Below, in pieces: positions 11,901-19,655 of a stretch of 64,000 nt of DNA. Source of the DNA: Peromyscus leucopus (taxonomy: Eukaryota; Chordata; Mammalia; Rodentia; Cricetidae); contig NC_051074.1 in NCBI RefSeq assembly GCF_004664715.2, positions 15,663,678-15,727,677 on the forward strand. The letters run 5' to 3'. The notes beneath the pieces are model-generated. The model saw only the letters and a program-made list of their open reading frames with translations. It was not told the origin of the DNA and searched no databases. The translations under genes and the position numbers were made by a program. Positions within the stretch are counted from its first letter, which is position 1. Each line of letters opens with the position of its first letter.

Positions 11901-12773
11901 TTGTTGATGCTTAAATTAATTTACTTTTCTACTTTCAGTGTAAGTTTTTGCAATGCTCAGGAAAGTCCAGATTGTAGTAGGGATTGTATGATGTTTTCCT
12001 CTTCTGTCTATTGCTTGAGGTAGCAGGCTTGATCCTCAGACCTTTATTTTAAGTTGAGTCCTGTCTGCATCAAGAGTCACTGTCCAACAGTAAACTTGCC
12101 ATGAAGATAAAGTATTGCTGAGTATAGAACACTCATTTTTAAGTGTGAATTGTTCTGGAAGTAAGGAATATGAATAGTATCATTTACAATACAGTATTAG
12201 TTATTATTGCTATGAATGGAGAAAACAGTGAAAACAGGAAGAAATCACCTTGCATTGGAGTATTATGTTGCTAGGTGGAAATATAGTAGCAAGCATACAT
12301 CAATTAAAGATAGTAAAATCAAAGAAAAGATTGTAAGAGGAATATGTGGGAATTTTTGTTTATGGAAAGACTGAAAAGAAAGGAGTAAAAGCTTACACCA
12401 ATATAACATAAACATCTCATTTCCCACAAGATGGAGTAACAGAGACTATGTGACATAGGGAAGCCTGTATTCTTTGGGAATAATAAAATAAAATTATTAC
12501 TATATGGACAAAATAAAAGAGGCACGAGTAAGGAAGGACCAAAAGGGTCTACTACATTAACCTTGGATATTACCTAATCAAAAAGAGCTGTAGAGCAGAG
12601 CAAGGCTTAGGTGCAGATTTGGTAGTGGGGCAAATTCTTGGCTGGCTCTCTGGCTTCCTCGGGCAATCTGAGGTAGGTAGCAAAATCTGTTTATTTCTAA
12701 GTTCCAATGTATTTGGACCATATTCAACTCCTTTCTTACCTCAACTCCTCTGATATTTACTCCATCTCCTACC

Positions 12774-13198
12774 TGTAGATGTAACCAACCATCTTATTAA
12801 ATAAGAAACACAGAACCAATGTAAAAGAGAAAGCCAAGAGGTCAGAGCTCAGAACTAAAACCTTACCCTTCTTCCTGCAGTGGTCCTACCTCTCTGAAAG
12901 AGAGCTACATCCTGTGTGTTTGTCTTGATAAAGTCTTTCTGTTCTGCCTTCTCATTGGTTGTAAACCCAAACACATGACTGCCTCGTCACTGCCTGTATG
13001 TACAGCCCTCTAGGTCTTAAAGGCGTATGATTCCAATGCTGGCTGTATCCCTGAATACACAGAGACTACCTAGCTCTGTCTACCAAGTGCTGGGATTATA
13101 AGCATAAACCACCACCGCCACACTCTTGCTATGGCTCTAATAACTCTGACCCCCGGACAACTAAAATCACATTTCAGTGCAAATAAAATACCACCATA
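12774..13198 (-). mobile_element. Solo LTR, ERV-1 (mys-like) family, antisense
   Basis: The plus strand matches the reverse complement of the ERV-1 LTR along its whole length: 'gatgtaaccaaccatcttat', 'tctgccttctcattggttgt', 'acatgactgcctcgtcac' and 'ccaccgccacactcttgcta'. It is clearly older than the ERV-1 LTRs. Flanks CCTACC and CTTACC (13199-13204) agree in 5 of 6 bases, fitting a 6-bp target duplication. Confidence 0.9.
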
Positions 13199-13231
13199 CT
13201 TACCCATCTCTCAACCTTCTGATCTTCTGAT

Positions 13232-13247
13232 TTCTCTCTCCCTCCCT

Positions 13248-13294
<47 letters not shown>

Positions 13295-13303
13295 CCCCCC
13301 CCC
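13232..13303. repeat. (CT)n microsatellite with poly(C) end
   Basis: TTTC/CCCT-type units merge into a long uninterrupted CT run, then 13 C. The Ser/Leu-rich frame across it is an artefact of the repeat. Confidence 0.95.
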
Positions 13304-14305
13304 GCGTCTAGTTCAATTTATGCATTCCCAAACTTTCTCTTTTTAGTGGATGATAGGTACTTACTACATAAATCAAACATTGGTCAAAGTATAGATAGCA
13401 AGAGTCACACTGCCCCTGCTATAATGCTAAGAGGCAATTCAGGAAGAAGAGGAAAAAATATTTTAGGAGACAAAGAACAGGAAAAATCAGAGCACAAGAC
13501 TGTCTTCTGAATGTAATGCTATTTTCATGAATTCAGAGCAGTAGTGGTTTCCAGCACACAAACCGCATGAATTAAGACAGTCGATAATATTCTATCATAG
13601 AGGAGGAAATAGTTCACAAAACCCCAGCTCTAACTGAAAAGCTCATGATTGGTAATGGTTTCCAGGGTAGAGAAAGTTAGTTTTCTTCACTTTCCTTGTT
13701 GAAACAGGATGCATAAATGTCCTTGGAGTTGCCAACAAGGCCAAACTGATTGGCCAGTGGGATTCAGACATCCTCTTGTCTTGGACGTTATTGTGCTGGA
13801 ATTACGAACTTGTTCCACCACACCTAAATTTTATAAATGCATGTTCTCTTGAAAAGATAATTAAAAGTTAAATGGTTTTACAAAGCAAATAGCACATGAA
13901 TTTTAAAGCTGATGAGGATGTTGAAAACAGATGAATAGATAAAAAGAAATATAAGAATATTTATTCTGTATCAAATAACATTGTTGTACAATGTCAGTAG
14001 TTTCTACAATGTCAATTGAAATGGCTTATTATTACTTGTTTCTCAAACTGGAAATGTGAAATTAGCTTTAAATATTTTGAAATAGTCAATTCAAGCAGGT
14101 GTTGATTCCCCATAATCATAACACTCAGAAGGCTAGGGCACAAGGCATACCAAATCTCATCAGTTTGAGAATAGCCAAAGCAGCACTGTTGAAACTCTGC
14201 CTTGAAACATGAATGAAATAATAGCTACAATACTAAACAATGAATGCTTGAAAGTAGTCATGTTTGTGGAAGCTTTCTTGATACTATTTTTTCCCATCAA
14301 TACAG
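13304..14305. other. Unique-looking DNA before ERV-1
   Basis: No gene or clear repeat is seen. It ends with the 6-bp target ATACAG (14300-14305), which is repeated after the 3' LTR of ERV-1. Confidence 0.5.
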
Positions 14306-14726
14306 TGTGGTGGTAATCTAATTGTACTGAAATATTATTTTGATTGTATGTTAATAAATAAAGTTGTCTGGGGGTCAGAGCTATTAGAGCCATAGCAAGA
14401 GTGTGGCGGTGGTGGCACACGCCTTTAATCCCATAAGATCTCTGTGTGTTCAGGGATACAGTCAGCATTGGAGACATATACCTTTAAGACCTAGGGGGCT
14501 GTACATTCAGACAGTGACGAGGCAGTCATGTGTTTGGGTTTACAACCAATGAGAAGGCAGAACGACATACTATAAAAAAACAAACCGACAGGAAGTAGGT
14601 CTCTTTTCGCGAAGCTGGGACAGCAGAAGGAAGGGTGAGATTTAGCTCTGAGCTCTGACCTCTCGACTTTCTCTTTTACATTGTTTCTGTGTTTCTTATT
14701 TAATAAGACGGTTGGTTACATCTATA
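14306..14726 (+). mobile_element. ERV-1 5' LTR
   Basis: A 421-bp LTR starting TGTGGTGG and ending ACATCTATA. It is identical to the 3' LTR at 22345-22764 except for one extra G in the run at about 14370. Target duplication ATACAG flanks the provirus. U3 includes a B1-derived piece (about 14403-14465), a CCAAT box and a TATA box. A reverse-oriented solo copy lies at 12774-13198. The terminal TA rather than CA is shared with ERV-B. Confidence 0.95.
14546..14577 (+). promoter_or_regulatory. ERV-1 LTR core promoter (CCAAT and TATA boxes)
   Basis: CCAAT at 14546-14550 and TATAAAA at 14571-14577 fix U3; transcription would be expected to start about 25-30 bases further on. The same pair is unchanged in the 3' LTR. 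Function is inferred from motif and position only. Confidence 0.65.
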
Positions 14727-14728
14727 TC

Positions 14729-14742
14729 TGGCGCCCAACGTG
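14729..14742 (+). promoter_or_regulatory. Primer binding site, tRNA-Lys type
   Basis: TGGCGCCCAACGTG starts two bases after the LTR. It matches the first 14 bases of the site complementary to the 3' end of tRNA-Lys(1,2); the match fails after that. Lysine primers are usual in betaretrovirus-like elements. Confidence 0.8.
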
Positions 14743-15277
14743 ACAAGAATCCATTAAAAACTGCTTGGCTTGGCGGCAGGTCCGCTTTCCCGCAAGGGCG
14801 GCAGGCGGCCCACGGCGGCGGCGGCGGTGGCACGCGGCGGCCGGCGGCGATCGGCTTCTTAGTCCGAGCCTGGGTCTAGTTCTGCTTGACCTCAGGCTGG
14901 ACTATCGGTGAGCTGCTTGCTTAAATCCTGCTTGCTTAAAGCCGGTGCTACAAACAACTCAGAGTTGCCCTGCCGAACAGGGCCCTGCCTGTAAAGCCAA
15001 CGCACGTGGTCGGAGCTTAAGGAAGCCAGACCCAAGCCTTGATTCGGCACAAGAGGGAACACGTGGCTGCATTTAAACTTTAGCCAGCTACGCTTTCTTG
15101 CGCGCTCTCTCTCTCTCTCTCTCTTTCTCTTTGGATTTACACCTGGGACACTAGGTGGCTGTTTTGAAAATCCCCTCGGATTTCTACTGTTCTACGCAGA
15201 TTTGGTAAGTCATAATATATCAGATATTTTAAAGGAAACTATCTAAAAGAGAATTTTTTTCCACGTTTAAAAAAAAA
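14743..15277 (+). other. ERV-1 leader with GC-rich block and splice donor
   Basis: Untranslated leader between primer site and gag. It has a very GC-rich block built of CGG-like units (about 14774-14852), very unlike its AT-rich surroundings, and a (CT)n run (about 15104-15126). A strong splice-donor sequence, TTTG/GTAAGT, lies at 15205-15210. The GC-rich block may form packaging or dimerisation structure, but that is inference. Confidence 0.7.
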
Positions 15278-16594
15278 ATGGGTTTTATGTGTACATTGGA
15301 AGAAAATTGGTTTTTGTTCGAAATTTTAGGCAGTCTGGCAATGGAACAACTATATAATATTAGTATTGGTGGAATTATGCACCTTATCACTATAATAATC
15401 CACATTTTAATATTTAAAAAGATAGTCAATTTAAGTGCCAGGATAACAGCTTTAGAAGAACTTGCTAAACCTGTAAAAAATCAGACAGAAGAAATTAACA
15501 GTGAAGTTGTTTCAAGTCGGGATCATAAGGTTGCAGAAAGAAAGCCTGTTTTCACACAGTCACCCTTAATTTATCCTGTAACCGTACAGCAGATGCCTGA
15601 TCAAATGGCTACACAAAATAATTGGGCTCCAATTGAAATGTTGGATTTAAAAAGGTTTAAGGAGGCAATAGTATCTTATGGCATGCATTCCCCATATGTA
15701 AAGCAAATGTTAAACTCTTGGTCAACATATAATAGGATAGTACCACAGGACTGGCGGGACCTCGCACAAGGTGTTCTGGAACCCAGCCAGAGACTTCAAT
15801 TTCTGACTTGGTTTAAGGAGGAGGCTAAAAACATAGAAAAACAATGGAGGGATAAAGGAATACAAGTTTGCCAGGATCAGCTTATGGGCGAAGGCCAATA
15901 TGCTTCAGCACAAACACAATGTTTATATGATGTCCAAACCCTAATTTTATGTCGAACGGCAGCCTTGAATGCATGGGACAAAGTTGAGGAACCAGGAAAA
16001 AAATCTGAGTCATTTACAAAGGTGAAGCAAGGCCCAAAAGAGTCTTTTACAGATTTTTTACAAAGACTGGCTTCAGCAGTAAAGAGAATGGTCTCGGATT
16101 CAGAAGCTAGTAAGGCAATAATTGAATCTTTGGCCTTTGAGAATGCAAATGCAGCATGCAAAACAATAATCAGGCCATTAAGGGCAAGATCTGCACCTAT
16201 GGAAGATTGGATTAGAGAAACAATTAATGTTGAAGCTGATGAGCATGATGATACATGGGTAGGAGAAGTAATTTCAAAAGGTTTGAGGAGTGTTAGATGT
16301 TTTGGATGTGGAAAGCAAGGACATTTGAAAAGGGACTGTAGACAGGTCATTCCCAGAAACAATGTTTCTTCAAGGAACAATGGCAACAGAAGGCCCTTCC
16401 TTCTGGAGTATGCAGAAGGTGTGGTAAGGGAAAACACTGGACCAACGAATGTAGATCAACAAAGGACAGACAGGGTAATCCTTTGCCTCAGTCTTCGGGA
16501 AACTCCCAGAGGGCCTCGCGCAGGCCCCAGTGCAAATCCAGTTCAAACCTTTCCTGCAGCCATAGAGGAAATGCCTGCTCTGGAGAGCGATTAA
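15278..16594 (+). CDS. gag: ERV-1 Gag (structural polyprotein), C-terminus altered
   Basis: Retroviral structural protein of 438 codons. The ATG at 15278 follows an A-rich stretch (A at -3, G at +4); a second ATG at 15341 could also serve. Residues 30-46 form a strongly hydrophobic segment, followed by a short coiled-coil-like stretch (about 52-75). This resembles the membrane-inserting N-terminus of intracisternal A-particle Gag more than a classical myristoylated matrix. The capsid region follows; the major homology region QGPKESFTDFLQRL starts near residue 251. One CCHC zinc knuckle, CFGCGKQGHLKRDC, is at about 341-354. The second knuckle, present in this frame in ERV-B, lies here in the -1 frame (from 16411), so after about residue 372 the Gag tail reads as unrelated sequence. 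The break looks like a small net deletion between the knuckles. Confidence 0.9.
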   Translation: MGFMCTLEENWFLFEILGSLAMEQLYNISIGGIMHLITIIIHILIFKKIVNLSARITALEELAKPVKNQTEEINSEVVSSRDHKVAERKPVFTQSPLIYPVTVQQMPDQMATQNNWAPIEMLDLKRFKEAIVSYGMHSPYVKQMLNSWSTYNRIVPQDWRDLAQGVLEPSQRLQFLTWFKEEAKNIEKQWRDKGIQVCQDQLMGEGQYASAQTQCLYDVQTLILCRTAALNAWDKVEEPGKKSESFTKVKQGPKESFTDFLQRLASAVKRMVSDSEASKAIIESLAFENANAACKTIIRPLRARSAPMEDWIRETINVEADEHDDTWVGEVISKGLRSVRCFGCGKQGHLKRDCRQVIPRNNVSSRNNGNRRPFLLEYAEGVVRENTGPTNVDQQRTDRVILCLSLRETPRGPRAGPSANPVQTFPAAIEEMPALESD

Positions 16595-18768
16595 ATAACC
16601 AAATGCCTATTGGAATAAATCATGCTGGTCAGGATGATGAAACAGAGAGAATAGAAAATTCAGGAGAAAACATAAAGAAAATTTTTTGGCAAACTTCTAT
16701 TAATGAACAAAGACCAAAATTAACAATAAAAATAAATGGTGTTTTGTTGTCTGGTCTGGTAGACACAGGTGCGGACGTTACCATAATTGCACCAGAATTT
16801 TGGCATCCAACTTGGCCTCTTCAGGAGGTAAACGTTCAACTGTTAGGAATTGGGACATTATCTCAGGTGAAACAGAGTGCAAGATGGCTCGAATGTATAG
16901 GTCCAGAAGGACAGAGAGGAAAATTAAAACCATATGTGGCTAACATAACTATGAACCTGTGGGGTCGAGACTTGTTGCAACAATGGAATACTCAGATTAA
17001 CATCCCTCCAATCTCAGAAACAAATCATAAATTAGCACATGTTACTGAGAGAAATATTAGAAGATATTGTTCTAATGAGTGGTCACCAGCCATCCATATT
17101 ATACAAGAACAGGGCACAATAACTGATGATCTTCCAAAGACACCAACAGCTCTACCTTTAAAATGGTTAACAGACAAGCCTGTATGGGTCCAGCAATGGC
17201 CTTTAACAACAGAGAAACTCCAGGCTTTAGAAGAGCTGGTAGAAGAACAGTTAAATGCTCAGCATATTGAAGAATCAACCAGCCCTTGGAATTCTCCTGT
17301 ATTTGTTATTAAAAAGAAATCTGGTAAATGGAGAATGGTAACAGACCTTAGAGCAATTAACAAAGTAATTCAGCCAATGGGCTCTCTACAATCTGGGATG
17401 CCTTTGCCTACTCTGTTACCAAAAGGATGGCCTCTCATAGTTATTGATTTAAAAGACTGTTTCTTTTCAATACCCTTACAAGAAAAAGACAAAGAAAGAT
17501 TTGCTTTTACAGTGCCTACTTATAATAATTCTCAACCGGTTAAAAGATTTCAATGGAGGGTCCTCCCACAGGGAATGTTGAATAGCCCAACTCTGTGCCA
17601 GTATTTTGTGCAACAGCCATTGGAAGTGATACGTAAAAAATTTTCTAAATCTATAATTTATCATTATATGGACGATATTTTACTAGCTGACTCAAATGCA
17701 GATACTTTAGAAATAATATTTGAAGAAGTAAAGAAAATATTGCCTTGCTGGGGATTACAAATTGCTCCTGAAAAGATACAAAGAGGAGATTCTATTAATT
17801 ATTTAGGATATAAAATAGAGCTACAAAAAATTAGACCCCAAAAGGTGCAAATTCGGAGAGATAGACTACAGACTCTTAATGACTTTCAAAGATTATTTGG
17901 AGACATTTCTCATCTACGAACTATTGTTGGGGTAAAAAATGATGAACTGACTAATTTGTTCAGAACCTTAGAAGGTGACAAGGACTTAAATAGTCCAAGA
18001 GAATTATCACCTGAAGCTGAGAAAGAATTGGCCTTGGTAGAAAAGAAAGTGCATGAAGGACACGTGGATCGTATTGATCCAAAGCTGGATTGCATTTTGG
18101 TTATTTTACCTTCTAGGCGTTCTCCTACTGGAATATTAATGCAGAGGGAAGATATTATCTTGGAATGGATATTTTTACCAAATAAACCAAATAAAAAATT
18201 AAAAACTTATGTGGAAAAAATCTCTGACTTGATTTACAAAGGAAAACTGAGACTTCGTCAATTAGCAGGCATAGACCCAGCAGAAATTGTCGTACCATTA
18301 ACTAAGGAGGACATTGAAAAATTATGGACAGAAAGTGAACCTTGGCAAAGAGCTTGCAGTAATTTTTTGGGAGAAATTAACAGCAAATATCCCAAAAGCA
18401 ATAGAATTGATCTTATAAAGAGAGCTGAATGGATCTTGCCTCAAATTGTACGGCAAAAACCCATATCTGGAGTTCGTACATTTTATACAGATGCCAACAA
18501 AGAAGGAAAGGCTGGTTACAAATCAGAAAATTTAAGTAAAGTGGTTCAAAGTCCGTATAATTCAGTTCAAAAATCAGAATTGTATGCTATTCTGTTGGTA
18601 TTAATGGATTTTTCAGAACCTCTCAACATAGTAACTGACTCTCAGTATGCTGAAAGAGTGGTGTTACATATTGAGACTGCAGAATTTATCCCTGATGCTT
18701 CAGAATTAACTTCACTATTTATTCAATTACAAGATACAATCAGGAAAAGGATCATCCTTTATATATAA
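16342..18768 (+). CDS. pol: ERV-1 Pro-Pol: protease, reverse transcriptase, most of RNase H
   Basis: Open in the -1 frame relative to gag, overlapping it by about 250 bases, with no ATG near its start, so it would be made by ribosomal frameshifting. In order: the second NC zinc knuckle CRRCGKGKHWTNEC (16411-16452), a short linker, the aspartic protease [10 protein letters not shown] (Asp codon 16762), then reverse transcriptase with [18 protein letters not shown] and the YMDD active site (17665-17676). RNase H shows three acidic residues (TFYTDAN, KSELYA, VTDSQYA; 18480-18640). No dUTPase domain is seen between NC and protease. The frame stops at 18768 because of a frame change near 18750, cutting off the last RNase H segment and integrase. 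Catalytic motifs otherwise look intact. Confidence 0.92.
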   Translation, partial: TGHSQKQCFFKEQWQQKALPSGVCRRCGKGKHWTNECRSTKDRQGNPLPQSSGNSQRASRRPQCKSSSNLSCSHRGNACSGERLNNQMPIGINHAGQDDETERIENSGENIKKIFWQTSINEQRPKLTIKINGVLLSGLVDTGADVTIIAPEFWHPTWPLQEVNVQLLGIGTLSQVKQSARWLECIGPEGQRGKLKPYVANITMNLWGRDLLQQWNTQINIPPISETNHKLAHVTERNIRRYCSNEWSPAIHIIQEQGTITDDLPKTPTALPLKWLTDKPVWVQQWPLTTEKLQALEELVEEQLNAQHIEESTSPWNSPVFVIKKKSGKWRMVTDLRAINKVIQPMGSLQSGMPLPTLLPKGWPLIVIDLKDCFFSIPLQEKDKERFAFTVPTYNNSQPVKRFQWRVLPQGMLNSPTLCQYFVQQPLEVIRKKFSKSIIYHYMDDILLADSNADTLEIIFEEVKKILPCWGLQIAPEKIQRGDSINYLGYKIELQKIRPQKVQIRRDRLQTLNDFQRLFGDISHLRTIVGVKNDELTNLFRTLEGDKDLNSPRELSPEAEKELALVEKKVHEGHVDRIDPKLDCILVILPSRRSPTGILMQREDIILEWIFLPNKPNKKLKTYVEKISDLIYKGKLRLRQLAGIDPAEIVVPLTKEDIEKLWTESEPWQRACSNFLGEINSKYPKSNRIDLIKRAEWILPQIVRQKPISGVRTFYTDANKEGKAGYKSENLSKVVQSPYNSVQKSELYAILLVLMDFSEPLNIVTDSQYAERVVLHIETAEFIPDASELTSLFIQLQDTIRKRIILYI
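16497..16503 (+). promoter_or_regulatory. GGGAAAC slippery heptamer (gag-pro frameshift site relic)
   Basis: GGGAAAC is a known -1 frameshift heptamer of betaretroviral gag-pro junctions. Here it is in register with the frame holding the second zinc knuckle, not with the upstream Gag frame. A -1 slip from the knuckle frame would reach a stop within about 25 codons. ERV-B has AGGAAAC at the equivalent place. It is probably the ancestral site, put out of register by nearby indels. Confidence 0.5.
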
Positions 18769-19655
18769 CTCACATTCGATCCCATACTGGTCTGCCAGGC
18801 CCTCTAGCACAAGGCAATGATGAGATTGATAAATTATTGATAGGAAATGTGCTGGAAGCCTCAGAATTTCATAAAAAACATCACGTCAATAGTAAAGGTT
18901 TAAAAAAGGATTTTTCCATAACCTGGCAACAAGCCAAAGAAATAGTAAAGAAATGTCCTACTTGTTCCTTCTACAATCAAACGCCATTACCAGCAGGATG
19001 TAACCCAAAGGGTACTCAGAGAAATGAAATCTGGCAGATGGACGTGTTTCACTTTGCAGAATTTGGAAAACTGAAATATGTACACCACACCATTGATACT
19101 TTTTCAGGATTTCAATGGGCAACTGCTTTGAGTTCTGAAAAGGCTGATTCTGCAATCACTCATTTGCTAGAAGTTATGGCCATCATGGGTATACCTGCAC
19201 AAATCAAAACTGACAATGCTCCAGCATATGTCTCTGTTAAAATGAAACAGTTTTTTGCTTATTACAATATAAAGCATATTACAGGCATACCACATAATCC
19301 TACAGGTCAAGCAGTTATAGAAAGATCAAACAGAACTCTAAAGGATATGCTAAATAAACAGAAATGGGTAACAAAAACCCCCAGAAATAGACTGCATAAT
19401 GCTCTTCTAACTTTGAATTTTCTGAATGCCAATGAGAAAGGAACAACAGCTGCAGAGAGACATTGGATAATAGAAAAAACTACAGAATTAAATCAGCCTA
19501 TATACTTTAAGGATGTGCTGACCTCAGAATGGAAACCAGGGTATGTATTACATTGGGGACGGGGTTTTGCTTTTGTTTCTACAGGAGAAGATAAGCTGTG
19601 GGTACCATCAAAATTGATAAAGGTTCGATTTGAACAAGAGAGACCTCTTAATTGA
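18756..19655 (+). CDS. pol: ERV-1 integrase (C-terminal Pol, in shifted frame)
   Basis: Integrase, which inserts viral DNA into the host chromosome. The frame differs by -1 from pol and opens around 18756 with the end of RNase H (THIRSHTGLPGPLAQGN). It then shows the HHCC zinc-binding domain (FHKKHH at about 18867 and CPTC at about 18955), the catalytic D,D-35-E triad (WQMDVFHF, Asp 19041; IKTDNAPAY, Asp 19212; AVIERSNRTLK, Glu 19320), and the C-terminal domain (YVLHWGRGFAFVSTG). It ends with TGA at 19653-19655. There is no credible start codon of its own, so the single frame change near 18750 separates it from reverse transcriptase. Residues needed for catalysis are present. Confidence 0.92.
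   Translation, partial: PLYITHIRSHTGLPGPLAQGNDEIDKLLIGNVLEASEFHKKHHVNSKGLKKDFSITWQQAKEIVKKCPTCSFYNQTPLPAGCNPKGTQRNEIWQMDVFHFAEFGKLKYVHHTIDTFSGFQWATALSSEKADSAITHLLEVMAIMGIPAQIKTDNAPAYVSVKMKQFFAYYNIKHITGIPHNPTGQAVIERSNRTLKDMLNKQKWVTKTPRNRLHNALLTLNFLNANEKGTTAAERHWIIEKTTELNQPIYFKDVLTSEWKPGYVLHWGRGFAFVSTGEDKLWVPSKLIKVRFEQERPLN
19565..19584 (+). promoter_or_regulatory. Candidate splice acceptor inside integrase
   Basis: A T-rich tract ending in ACAG/G overlaps the codons for GFAFVSTG. ERV-A keeps the same tract ending CCACAG (35692-35711) and ERV-B has one ending CTAG. With the donor at 15205 it could give a subgenomic RNA carrying the 3' module. Prediction only. Confidence 0.35.

Noticed and set aside
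14353..14358. AATAAA in the ERV-1 LTR as its polyadenylation signal
   Set aside because: It lies upstream of the TATA box in U3, so in the 5' LTR it would not be transcribed and it is far from the expected R/U5 border.
15877..16437. 186-codon minus-strand frame opposite gag
   Set aside because: It is the antisense shadow of the gag coding sequence.
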